From Siphlonurus alternatus (taxonomy: Eukaryota; Arthropoda; Insecta; Ephemeroptera; Siphlonuridae), in the NCBI GenBank assembly GCA_949825025.1, contig OX463786.1:9845094-9909093 (forward strand): a DNA stretch of 64,000 nt, in the 5' to 3' direction. The position numbers and the translations under genes were made by a program. Below are positions 22,345-42,057 of the stretch, in pieces. The notes under the pieces are model-generated. The model saw only the letters and a program-made list of their open reading frames with translations, had not been told where the DNA came from and ran no database searches. The first letter of the stretch is position 1. Every line of letters starts with the position of its first letter.

Positions 22345-25300
22345 TTACAGATTTTCACACAATGATTGGAAGATATAGTACTCCCAATAATAAGCAGAGC
22401 ATGTACCAGCATACCAATAGTAACCATGAAGATAGCCGCAACATGGGTTCGCACCATTACACATTGGTTCCCAAAATCCCCAGTTTGACCAATACATAAT
22501 TTCGCCAGTGCTCACCCAGGACCAATAAGGTGAAAATGTAGTTGTCATTGCGCTAGTCCAAAGTGGGGCGTAAATATCTGTAACATTACGTTATAGAACA
22601 ACCTAAGTTCAGATACAGCTCAAGGATTGATGTCAGTAAGCTTTTCAATCTGAAAATTTTAACAAATCTTCCTGACACAATGAAAAAAATTTTCATGAAA
22701 AATTATATATATATCAAATTTTGTGAAATTTTCGATATATTTAGCATGTCATGAAATTAGCATTGTTTTAAGAGTTGCTGTGATTTTTAGTCAAATCAGC
22801 ATCTTTTTCACATGAAGAAAATTAATTATTCAAAATCTACAACGAATTTGTAGTATTTTATACATCAGCAAACCAGCAGTTATTTTGTCCTTTTATTTTA
22901 TTATAGTCTAAAAATATTTTCAGTTTATCGATCGGAAAATAAACAAAAAATATTAAGCAATGACCTCCACGGTGACATTAATCCTTATTGTTAAAAGAAA
23001 TTAACTATATAATAGTATTAACATAATAATTGATTTAATTACAATAGATTAATCAATTTTTTAGTTTAGGTCTCCATGGTAAAGCCCTATACTAAAAATT
23101 TAAAAAATTAATTTAAAAAAATTGGATCGTCCGATTGTTTTGAAATTTTTTCCACATTTTTTCGGTGCTAAGAACTGTCTCTAAAAAAAATCAGAATTAT
23201 TATGAGGTTGCTAAGGTATACATTATGTTAATCAAATGGGACTACAACAATCGATTGTTCGTGTTATAATCTTACCCTTAATTACAATTTATTAATCAAT
23301 TGATCTCAGCTATTATTAAGATTATACTCTGTGTTGTACGTATTAGTTTATAAAATATTTATTTCTACTATAATATATATTATGTATAATCATGATTCAT
23401 GATGTTTAATGATGTTTGGATGTATATTATGTTTTAGGATTGTAACTGCAGTATTATATGTATCCATCAATGTATCTATAACAATTAAAGACTTTGTATA
23501 TTTTGGAACCAATAAAAAAAAATCAAATCTTTACAATTTTTTATTGCTTATTTGGATAAAGACTTTTAGTCGATTTTGAAAGTGTAAGAGCTAGTTAAAA
23601 AAAAATCTTAAAAAATTGGCAATACATAAATCGAGTTCCTCTACCCAAATATTAAATAAAAAAAAAATCATGAATATTGTTCATACCTATGTTCATTATA
23701 TATGCAAGTAATCGTTGAACTCTATAATAAATCCATTGATATAATATTTTCAAATTACTAAAAATTTACACTATTGCTAAGATGCATTTTTAGATTACAC
23801 TTACCGTTTTCATAGAAGTAGTTAGTAATCATATCATTTTTCTCCACGGTTTGGAGACTGACGAGGTACATGCCTTGTGCCTTACACATAGCGTCGCCAT
23901 CATACCAAGTACCCTGTGGAGGAATTATATTAATTATAATCATTAACATGACCTTTTTTTTAATTATTGCATACATTTTTTTTTTTTTTTTTTTTTTTAC
24001 TAGGATACACCCCTAAGAGCTTATATACAGCCTAAGAGCTCGCGGCGGGGTAATAGGTAGGAATAAGGTAGGGAAAATATGGTGGCCACGGTCTGTTACG
24101 CGTCCCAGTATTCTGAAGTGAGACTGAGAGAACCGTGGAAACCCCTTTTAAGAATAGCTCCAAAATTAATTTTAGATTTAAATGCGGGGTTATAAGGTAT
24201 TGGAATATCTCAATTTTATAATTTTATTTTTATTTTAACTTTTAAAATTTTAGTGTAATTTAAATTTTGAATAAACAATTAAAAAATATTGAAAGTTACA
24301 TTGAAATATTCTTGTTTCTAACAGCACTCAGATTGTAAAAATATTGTTTAAGTTATACCATTTTAATAAAGATGAATACTGGTTATACTTACTGAACCCT
24401 CAGTAATGTAAAATTCATTGCCACTTATGTTGTAATACCCTGCAGGAGCCAACTTGTATTCTGTAAGCAAGTCAACATCACAAATAATTAATAAAAGTAT
24501 TATATACAACATAAAATATGAACATTTTATTTTTCAATTATTTTATAATTGCATATATATAGCATAAGCTAGAGCTTATTATACATAAAGTAATAAATGT
24601 TCCTTAAATCATTGTTGTTAATGAGAAAATTTATCTGATTTGAAATAAATTTTAAATTTTATTCGCTATGTTTAATTCTTCGTCTAATTCCCTCCTATTT
24701 TGAATAATTTTATAGAAAAAAAGGGATAAAAAGAGGAGATTATATCTTTCTTCAACTTCTTTAAGCATAAAAATTAGAAATATATATATATGTCTCCATT
24801 TTATCCTCACTTTAAGCGAAGAGGAAATTAGATGTATTTTAGAGGTGAAAAGATTAGGTTTAGACGTGTAAAGGATGAGTTGAAGACGTAATTTTTTAAG
24901 GTATAAATTATAAAAGCATTTAAATGTATGTATATTCATTGTCTATTTCTTTTTTTAAGTATTTTTGATAAAATGTTTAAAAAACAACTTTTTCCATTGA
25001 ATGAATGACATCTGATATATAAAGGTTTCAAGCCAGCTGATTTTGCGATGTTCGCACCGTCTTATATCAATATGTAAAAAAACTATAAAAAACTTAAAAT
25101 TGTTTTTTTGGCATTAAAGAATTTTTTTAGAGAAAGTAAGCTCTGGATTCATTATCAGAAGACCCTTAAATGGAAGGGGGGTAGGACATGTTTTCAAACT
25201 AATAGCTTTAATAGTTTAATTATAAGAAAAAAAAAAAATCAAATTTTCTATAGCATGTGGCTTAATTTATGGAAAAAAATATCTCGCCGGGGAACACTTG

Positions 25301-26041
25301 AAGCCTTTTTTAAATGGAAGGTGATATGCAATCTTACCTTTAGTCTTGTCTGCCTGTTTCTTCAGCTCATCGACACCCTGTATAATTTATATTTAATATT
25401 TTCTTTTAATTAATTTAAATTAAAACACCGTAACAAGTAATATTTAATAACATATTAAAAAATAATAATGTAAACAATTATGTACTGCACGTTGATCAAA
25501 ATACATATAACTACATAACGTGGTAGTGGAAAAATATCCTAACTCCATTGGTAAGCTGAAAAAAATAATATCCTAATATCGTTGGTTAGTAAAAATGGAG
25601 TTAGGATATTTTATATAGGCACATATTTTAACATAAACTATATTTCCATTTTTACTTAACAATGGAGTTATAGGATATTTTTCCGATACCACGTTTAAAA
25701 TATTATGTAATAAATTAATTAATATTAATATTATATGGCATTATACAGTATACTAGCATTCTGCAGATACTCACAGGATCCTATAAAACTATAATTAAGC
25801 CCCCTTGATTTTTTAATTTTATACAATACTCTTTATCATTATACATGATTAAAAGTATGACATATATAATTACGTCTGTTTTTTGAATAAAAAAATTAAA
25901 ACAAATTTCAATTTGACTTGAACACATATTATTGTCCTGTATAAATTAAAGATTTAATAAATGATTTTTAATTAAAAAGCATACCTGAGGTGCAGCGATG
26001 ATCCCTGTGACAACCAACAATACCAAGAGTATAGTCTTCAT
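22345..26041 (-). CDS. Secreted C-type-lectin-like protein D (5 exons, 168 aa)
   Basis: Minus-strand exons 25985-26041, 25338-25377, 24393-24460, 23805-23913 and 22345-22577 join in frame, phases 0,1,0,1, with exon 4 again 109 nt. Residues 1-~17 are a signal peptide (MKTILLVLLVVTGIIAA). A Lys-rich linker (DELKKQADKTK) follows, then the CTLD: YYNISGNEFYITEG, AMCKAQGMYLVSLQT, a Trp/Tyr-rich long-loop region and a final SLCENL. The last exon has the same extra CC and spaced Cys as gene B (C.....CC.........C), so B and D are sister copies in opposite orientation. No EPN/QPD/WND is present. The loop region (about residues 108-160) is unusually rich in Trp and Tyr, suggesting a changed binding surface. 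A TATA box lies upstream at 26091-26097. Confidence 0.9.
22640..22990. repeat. Dispersed repeat copy in lectin D intron
   Basis: Counterpart of 560-890: AAAATCTACAACGAATTTGT, ATACATCAGCAAACCAG and AGTCTAAAAATATTTTCAG occur in the same order. Diverged; boundaries approximate. Confidence 0.4.
23060..23285. mobile_element. Decayed half-copy of foldback family H
   Basis: Resembles one arm of 4146-4540: GGTAAAGCCCTATACTAAAA, TTGTTTTGAAATTTTTTC, GGTTGCTAAGGTATACAT and a TTATAATCTTACCCTTA end. Only one arm is recognisable. In the last intron of lectin gene D. Confidence 0.5.
24000..24150. mobile_element. SINE-like repeat, same family as 19635
   Basis: CTAAGAGCTCGCGGCGGGG, then GTGGCCACGGTCTGTTACGC, CGTCCCAGTATT and GAGACTGAGAGAACCGTGGA. 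A T-run (23977-23998) abuts one end, which would be the poly(A) tail if read on the minus strand. In an intron of lectin gene D. Confidence 0.55.
25028..25312. repeat. Dispersed repeat family V, copy 2
   Basis: AAGCCAGCTGATTTTGCGAT start, TTTTTTGGCATTAAAGAATT, CATTATCAGAAGACCC, and an end with CGGGGAACACTTGAAGCC. Same order as 2321-2585. The 101-codon frame at 25108-25413 is this repeat plus exon 2 of lectin D in antisense, not a gene. Confidence 0.65.
25516..25697. mobile_element. Small TIR/foldback element
   Basis: Ends AACGTGGTAGTGGAAAAATA and TTTTTCCGATACCACGTTT are inverted repeats. The motif TATCCTAACTCCATT and its complement occur two more times inside. In intron 1 of lectin gene D. 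Confidence 0.6.
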
Positions 26042-26059
26042 TGTTAGCAAGTAACAAAT

Positions 26060-26097
26060 CAATTGATGTACCACCTTGTTTTATACTCGTTTATATA
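26060..26097 (-). promoter_or_regulatory. Core promoter of lectin gene D
   Basis: On the minus strand TATATAA (26097-26091) is followed 12 bases later by a second TATAAAA (26085-26079) and by ATCAATTG at 26060-26067, ~30-33 bases from the first box. The ATG is at 26041. Which TATA is used cannot be told from sequence. Confidence 0.5.
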
Positions 26098-26101
26098 GGG
26101 G

Positions 26102-27470
26102 AAAAATCATGACATAATTACATTATATGTGATTTTAACATTTTCTATCTTATCGCTATGTTATATTTGTTGTACATGATTCATGATCAGTGCTAATTGT
26201 ATACGCAGATGGTCGATCTTAAAATTAAATAAAGTTGGGAAATTTTAATTTTGTTTCGTACCCAAATTATCTCTGTACGACTCTTTATGCAATGTAATTG
26301 AACCTGTCAATAATTATATCCATTAATTGAGATTATTGAAAAAGTAGGGAATTCCATTTTAAAGCACAATGAAGTTATACCTGAGAGTCTAACTGATAAT
26401 AATTAATTTAGAAAGTGATAATTCTAATTATAGTATGATATTTTTTTATATCGTGTATAATTTAAATAATAATAATTTTATTTTGACCGTTAGCTTTTTA
26501 CAACATACAGTGTTAGTATAAATTTTTACATGGCAAAAATTTAAAGACTTTATGTCAGAGATATTTTTCAATTAGTTGAAGGGTAAGGTAACACGGATCA
26601 GCTGACCCAATGCTAAAAAAAACACATGAAAATTATGAAAAAATTTAAATTGTTCTCCTCTACAACCCCTATCAGTGGCTAAAATATCAGGTATACAAAT
26701 TCGAGCTAGTTTATGAGTTATGAATTTTAAAGTTGACTACTTTAACATGGAAAACTCAAACTTCCAAATTTAACATAAAACTCTAATACATTATTGAGTA
26801 TCCAATTTAAACTGGTAAACATTTTAGAAACAAAAACAAACAAACAATATTACACATCATCACATTGATGCCCATAACCTGAAACAAAATGATTTGTATA
26901 ACATATATATACTACAGAAATATACATGATCATCCATATGGCCCACGCATTTTAAATTATTATATACATATAACCCAAGAAATTTAATGTTAAATAACTA
27001 CAATGTTATTTATAAATGACCTCGGTTTATATACGTGACAAAAACGTGACACATATCACGTAATTAAGCTATTAGGTGACTTCAATATCTTCAATGTTAC
27101 AGCATCATAACGCAGTATTTTAATTATAAATTGTCTTATCACATGCATTGTATTGTATACGTGGATTCGAGCACATCGTAAATTGAAGTTGCGTTTATTT
27201 AATAATTTTAATTCGTACCCACTATCTATGTACTTTGTATTATATATAATATAATCTCATTACCTCGATCATTTCATTGAACCTGTCAATATATCTTAAG
27301 TCTTCAATAATTATATCCATCTGTGAATTTCATAATAGGGAATTCCATGCAGAAGTGTGTATATCATAAGTTTATTATAATTGTGAGTCTAACTGATAGT
27401 GGTAATAATTTATGGCACCCCACAAAAATAAATAAATAAATAAATAAAAAAAAAGATATGGTAATTAAAT
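26102..27470. other. Intergenic AT-rich DNA with a half-copy of the 43767 palindrome
   Basis: 26581-26760 (GGGTAAGGTAACACGGATCA, CTATCAGTGGCTAAAATATC, GTTGACTACTTTAACATGG) matches one arm of the long palindrome at 43767-44121. Two stretches (26220-26350 and 27230-27350) share text such as CATTGAACCTGTCAATA and GGGAATTCCAT, indicating a ~1-kb-spaced duplication. No exon is recognised. Confidence 0.5.
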
Positions 27471-27471
27471 G

Positions 27472-27808
27472 GAGTATTGTCCTCAATTTTTTTTATTGCA
27501 GAAATGGATAGAGGGTGAAAAGTTATGCTATCCTGATTTTTTTCCGATTTTTTAGAGCCCGGGAAGTATTTTTAAAAAATTATTGAAAGTCCTATTTGTG
27601 ACGTCACGCGGCGTCAAGCCCTATCTTTTTCTTAAGGAGCGGCGTCTCGTGACGTCACAAAAAGAACTTTCAATAATTTTTTAAAAATAGTTTCCGGGCT
27701 CTAAAAAATCTGAAAAAAATCAGGGTAGCATAACTTTGCACTTTGCACCCTCCGGCACCCTCTATCCATTTCTGCAATAAAAAAAATTGAGGACAATACT
27801 TCATTGGA
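27472..27808. mobile_element. Foldback MITE, family M2
   Basis: TGGAGTATTGTCCTCAATTT at the left and TTGAGGACAATACTTCA at the right. Inner arms have GAAATGGATAGAGGGTG and complement. Two TGACGTCAC sites flank a GGCGTC-rich centre. Intact-looking copy between lectin gene D and the THAP transposon. Confidence 0.8.
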
Positions 27809-28282
27809 ATATATAGGTCTGAAAAAGCAATTTTTTTAGTTCCCTGATGACTATTCCCTGTGGTGTTGATAAAAGTATCATTTTATAGAATTTCATCCTT
27901 TTGCAGCAGAAAATTTTTGATAGATCTCTGAGAAAATTCAATTCCGGAGAAAATCATTTTGGGACAAAAGATTCACTGTTAAAATATTCGCAACAATTTT
28001 TGAATTGGTTTGGTGCCGTTTGGTGCCAAGGTCCCTCTACATAAGGTTGGACGCTCCGACAAGCCGGCGCAGGTTTTTAAAGTTCGCGCGAAACGTTCAG
28101 AAATGCGCTCCAATCAGAGAGATGTGACGTCACAGGCTCGAATATCACGCTATCTCTCGCGTGCAGAACGTTGTAGAATATAGGAATGTCGATTGATATG
28201 GACCTCTGACGGAATTTTTGTGAAGTTTAAGGTAAAATCTTAGCGCGTTAAATATAAAATTATATAAAATATATTTAACAAA

Positions 28283-28573
28283 ATGGTTCGTTGTGCCATT
28301 TACAGTTGTAAAAATTACGAATCGTCTGTTAAAAATGAAATCAAATTTTATCGTTTTCCTGCCGACTCCCATCTTCGAAGTTTGTGGCATGAGCTATGTA
28401 AAAGAAGCGACACCTCCAACATTCAAAACTCTAGAATTTGTTCAGAACACTTTGAACCACACCTATTGCATACTAATCAATGCAGAATAATGTCAAAAGA
28501 ATCAACATGCAGATGCAGACTCCCCAATGAAACGTTGCCAACATTAATTAAAACTTCCTGGCAAAGTGGATAA
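28283..28573 (+). CDS. THAP-type zinc-finger protein, transposon-borne, probably truncated (96 aa)
   Basis: The N-terminus is a clear THAP (C2CH) finger: MVRCAIYSCKNY, then FYRFP, a conserved W in SLWHELCKR, and SRICSEHFEP with the C..H pair near residues 55-58. THAP domains are DNA-binding modules found in P-element-type transposases and THAP proteins. Stop codon at 28571-28573. In another frame directly downstream, an open stretch continues to about 28732 with a charged helical composition (EKQILRDQKGQKRENRK), of the sort that follows many THAP domains. This suggests an old frameshift or an unrecognised splice. No catalytic domain is found in the remaining element. The start is the first ATG of the frame and puts the first zinc Cys at residue 4, as is usual. 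Confidence 0.75.
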   Translation: MVRCAIYSCKNYESSVKNEIKFYRFPADSHLRSLWHELCKRSDTSNIQNSRICSEHFEPHLLHTNQCRIMSKESTCRCRLPNETLPTLIKTSWQSG

Positions 28574-28669
28574 AGTCCCTACTGAAAAACAAATTTTGAG
28601 AGATCAGAAGGGCCAGAAGAGAGAAAACAGAAAAATTGTTAATGAGCTACTGATGAACGTGGAGATAAA

Positions 28670-28790
28670 AGGCCTGTTCGTAAACCCTGCTCGGTGTACA
28701 CTTTCTACACCCAATCGACCTTATATCACATGTACATAAGGTCGATTGGGTGCAGAAAGTGTACACCGAGCAGGGTTTACGAACAGGCCT
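28670..28790. mobile_element. Palindromic element, family P, copy 3 with a different stem
   Basis: Ends AGGCCTGTTCGTAAA and TTTACGAACAGGCCT are the family P termini. The stem (CCTGCTCGGTGTACACTTTC..., ~50 bp) is unrelated to the other three copies, yet its two arms are perfectly complementary. It interrupts the region downstream of the THAP ORF. Confidence 0.8.
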
Positions 28791-31700
28791 AAATAAGCGG
28801 TAAATATATAAATAATATATTTATATATACATAATTATAATATGGCAATGATAGTGATAGTTTAATTAAAATAATATATTTTATACATTTATTGTACATT
28901 TTATTACAATCAAATTTATCAGAAAGTTTTTTTTTATTGAGTAAAAATTATATTTAATTATAATACTTTAATATATATTATAATATACTGCATATTATTT
29001 AAAAGTTAATTTATTTTCCTATACTGTATATATACAAAGATTACTCTACATATATTATAATGTAGAGTAACATTATATTTATTATATTGGTAAATATGTT
29101 ATGACTGAGCCATGCATGCATGCACTTTTTTCATATTTCTGATTTATACCTCCAGTAGTTTAAGTTGCATGAGTGTATTTAAGATTATATATTATACTAT
29201 TAATTATATTTATAGTAATTATAGTTAAGTTAATAATGGGTCTGTTCCTACAATCAATTTTTATTGTGTGATAGACCTTTATTTGTTCAATAAACAAAAT
29301 ATATAATAAAATTGGTTCATCAATAAATTATTGAAATGATTCCTTCGATATATCTTATTATTTTGAAATTTTTTGGTAAAAAAAAAAGTCATCATTAAAA
29401 TATTTTGAAGCAAAATTATAATATACGGTTCCCTAAGCACTTCCTTCTTTAATAATAATTAAGACATACTCGTCATATACTAATTATAGTTATACATTAT
29501 TTAAATTTATATTAGGTTTAAATTTATATATATATATATTATATCATATATAATATTGATTAACAATTCTCCTGCAACAATAGAGACTTACTGCTTTTAC
29601 TGTAATTATACAATTAAATGAGGCAGAGCTGTCAAAGTAACTTAATTAGCTTTTACCGGAAAGTGGCAAAATGAACTCAGAAAATAATCCAGCAAAGCTG
29701 TAGTTCAGTGCATAGTATAAACAACAACATGCAGGGTTACTGAATCTTCTTGTTAGATCCTATTGTCTGTCACCACACGGTAAAAGCTATAAAAGATAGT
29801 TATAGTTATAATTTGGCAACTTTATGTCACTTAATTACTGTAAGTTATTTCAAGCAATTAAGCGTGGTAACTGCTGTTAGTCTATATAGGAGAGATACAA
29901 TATAAATATTATTTCTTACGAAATGTCAAATAAATTTTAACTTGCTGGAGATATTGAATACACGTTTCTGAAGTTTTTGTCACTTTAATTTTATTTTAAA
30001 TAATCTACAGGTTTGCCACGGAAACTGCTGTCCATGCAGCGTCATCAGAAAGTCTCCCATGTTCTGCAACAAAAGCAACTGAGTAAAATAAATTAATGTA
30101 AATTTAGATACAAAGCACATCTTTTTCTAACTAAAAAATGTAATGTATTTTAGTAACGTGTGAGCTGAGCAAAACATTACACACTGAACTGAATTAGCCA
30201 ATTTTATATGTTTAATTATAGAGGACATTATTGTCAATAACAAATTGACATAAAACCACAGGGGCGGTTCCAGCCCGTGGCTCTGGCGGGGGGGGGGGGG
30301 GGGGGGTCTGTTTTCTGTTTAAAAGAGATTTCTACACTTAGTCAATCATACATCAGAGGGTGTGTGTTTGAATTAACAAAGATATAAGCTATTGCAGTTA
30401 TTAATTACATAGATATCTAGCATGTTCACTTTCATCAGAGTTTTTCTCGATTTTTTTTTTTTAGAAAAATGGACTGGTCATTTTTTTAAATTTGGTTTTT
30501 AGCTTAAAAACTTAGGTCACAGAACATCACTTTTTTTTCATACTACATAACGGTGTATTTTTTAAGATATTTGAAGGTAAGAACCCATGTTAGTTGAAAC
30601 ATTCACTCTGAATTTGTATTTTTTGTCCGGCAAACGGATTATACTTCATAATTATTAATTATAACTTGTAGATATCAAGTGTTTATAATGAACTACATTT
30701 ATCATGTGTTAATGCATGTTGTATCATTCATGAAATAAAATAAATACGTACCTAATATACTAAAAAAGTAATAGTAATTATTTTACAGGAGGCATATTTA
30801 TAAAAATTTGGGGAAATGAGTGGGGGGGATGGGAGGGGTCATTTTTATTTTTTAATATTGCAGCAGACTCACCTGTCATCGTCAAAGGTTTTGGTATGCA
30901 GCCGCATGCATGCTCTTGTCTTGTTACTCATGTGTCCTGCATTCCTTCACATCAGAAATTACTCCCCTCAAAATGTGTTTCGAGGAAGCGTCTGCAAATA
31001 TATCATCACACGTCTAAGATCCCGAGTAAAGAAAAAATAATTTATTATCAAACAAGACCTGTAGTGCAGGATAGAAAGTGAGGGGAATTGTGTATATTTA
31101 CTTCAGGTTTGTGTGAAACATTCTCTATTTTAATTTTCAGTGTAACTAATTATAACATTATAACACAAAATTGAGAGAGCGTCGTTGCCAATATAATGTA
31201 CAAAACAACAAGACTTCTATTGCCTTTTATTAGAATATTTCACAACAATATTCTGCATGACAAGCTCTCTGATATCTTGTTCTAGACATTGTGACGGACA
31301 ATAAAAAACAGTACGTGTTGTGATGTCAAAATATGCATACCGTAATGTTTTAAGTAAGTCCGGGAATAAGCAAAACCTAAAGCTCCTGTTAGTGCATTTA
31401 GTACTGCATATTTACAGTACTGTACACATCTATGTAATTACGGCATATTATGTCTTAAATTGTAAAGAAAATAACAATGCATGGGTGTGATTCACGAAAG
31501 AAATAATATCTACGTTTCTCACATTCTATTGCTACAGTACTGTAGTTGTTTGTAATCAAATGAACTACGCATGTATGCATACTCTATTGTTAATTATGCA
31601 TAGTGTAAAGCCGGCCCAGTGAGTGTGACGAAAGTCACAACAGACATAACTATAACCTCAGTCAGGACGGACATCATGGACCAAAGTGAGATGTGCAACC

Positions 31701-32350
31701 ACACACAATTGACACAATTAAGTATATAAATCGGGCATATGATTATTACAGTTTAGAGCACACACAGTAGAGTCGTGTATGCAGACAGTACATGATGCAT
31801 ACATTATTCTATACATAATATATTATGTATTATGTCAAAGAATATTATAAATATAATTGTATGCAGTATGTATATTCTATTCAACAGAGTACATGCATAC
31901 AATACATAGTGCAGAATTACAAATATACTATTAATACATTATATTATATGCATACCTTATATCATACTCACTTGCATTTCAAATTTTAATGTAACTTTTA
32001 CTTTTTATTTCTTCCTTCTTTTCCAAAGGTGCATTACAAACCTACTGTAACACGGGACCGTGTCGGAATCAGCTTTAAGTTTTTTTAACTGCCTAAAAAT
32101 TCAACTAAGTAGGGTGAGACTGCTAAAGAGGTAGGCAATTTTAATACCGTAGAATGCGAAAATCATTAAATCACAATAAATATTAATATTTAACGAGTCA
32201 GATTAAAAAAAAAACGCTGGGATCAAAATGCTCCCGAATGCACCATATAAGCGCCATATAACATTCTTAACAGCTGTCACAGCTCGAGCCTGTGACGTAT
32301 CATTCTCTGATTGGCTGTCAGATTAGAAGCGCAGTCCAGTATAAAATTCT
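28791..32350. other. Non-coding interior of the THAP transposon
   Basis: AT-rich DNA with no frame resembling a transposase on either strand. Visible items: a palindromic AT stretch near 29030-29075; an inverted pair of TAGCTTTTACCG (29649) and CGGTAAAAGCTA (29778); a hAT-MITE-like fragment beginning CAGGGGCGGTTCCAGCCCG with a G run (30259-30306). A short Cys-rich open stretch follows an AG at ~30011, too short to call. The frames at 30816-31081 are unremarkable. Confidence 0.5.
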
Positions 32351-32394
32351 CTGGGAGCGTCCAACCTTATGTAGAGGGACCTTGGTTTGGTGCA

Positions 32395-32548
32395 GGGTGC
32401 AGGAGACTGCCCTGATTGGTGGAATGAAAACAAAAGCGAATCGAAATAACAATGAAAAAATATGGCCGTCAAACTTTTGCCGCGTAAATGTTAGGTCGGA
32501 TTTTTATTCGTTTTATTTTGATTTTTGAGTGTGTTTCTTTTATTAAAC
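32395..32548 (+). promoter_or_regulatory. Presumed TATA-less promoter/5'UTR of CENP-N
   Basis: The ~155 bp between the transposon and the CENP-N ATG has no TATA box. It has a reverse CCAAT box (ATTGG at 32415-32419) and an ATATGGCCGTCA block at ~32459. It is the only sequence left between the transposon edge and the gene, so the promoter is either very compact or partly supplied by the transposon end (inference). Confidence 0.35.
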
Positions 32549-41552
<9,004 letters not shown>

Positions 41553-41611
41553 GAAGTGCCTTAAATTATCAGTGATAACCTCTAAACCTCTTACCTCTAG
41601 ACATCACAAAG

Positions 41612-41652
41612 TAATGGACAACCTGCATGATTTTTGGAAATGCAATAAATCG
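41612..41652 (+). terminator. CENP-N polyadenylation signal within a MITE M1 end fragment
   Basis: AATAAA at 41644-41649, 92 bp after the stop codon. The preceding bases, TGGACAACCTGCATGATTTT at 41614, are the terminal repeat of MITE family M1, and GCAATAAA is the sequence that lies next to the M1 terminus in other copies. The gene may thus use a transposon-supplied poly(A) signal (inference). Confidence 0.5.
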
Positions 41653-41930
41653 AAAGACAATTCCAATGTTTAGATTTTCTTTTATTTTTTTTTTTGTATT
41701 TAACTATTTACTTTAAAAGATTTAGTAAATATTTAATATAATTCTATAAACATGCATAGCTACAATGTAGCAAACAAAAGTCAAGGCCTAAAAAGTTTCA
41801 GAAGTGTAAATTACATACCGTTAGTTCCGCTTCTATTTAGCTCACAATCGAAAGTGGAAATAAGTAGAAAATGCGTCACTTTTGGAAATTTTCAGGCGTC
41901 AACTCTTGCTTGCTAAAATGTATATTGGCT

Positions 41931-42057
41931 GTCACATTTAATTAGGTTATGCTCAGAAGTATTCGGCTCGTGTTGGACCAATTAGATCCTTCGTTGCAAA
42001 CAGTCAACCAATGACAGAAGACGTTACAATTACGATGAAATCCTAATTAAATGTGAC
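41931..42057. mobile_element. Short TIR element
   Basis: GTCACATTTAATTAGG and CCTAATTAAATGTGAC are 16-bp perfect inverted repeats 127 bp apart, with a CCAATTAG/CCAATGA-containing centre. Downstream of CENP-N. Confidence 0.6.

Larger units (their letters stand above)
28018..32393 (+). mobile_element. 4.36-kb THAP-bearing DNA transposon with 31-bp TIRs and 9-bp TSD
   Basis: The element proper is 28027-32384. Its first 31 bp (starting CAAGGTCCCTCTACATAAGG) are repeated exactly and inverted at 32354-32384. GTTTGGTGC occurs directly outside both ends (28018-28026 and 32385-32393), a 9-bp target-site duplication. Subterminal parts (CCAATCAGAGA, GTCACAGGCTCGA) are also inverted copies. Inside are a THAP-domain ORF, a family P palindrome at 28670, a hAT-like MITE remnant at 30258 and AT-rich DNA. 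No complete transposase is visible. THAP domains occur in P-element-type transposases (usual TSD 7-8 bp); 9-bp TSDs are typical of Mutator-like elements. The superfamily is therefore open. It lies immediately upstream of CENP-N. Confidence 0.85.
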
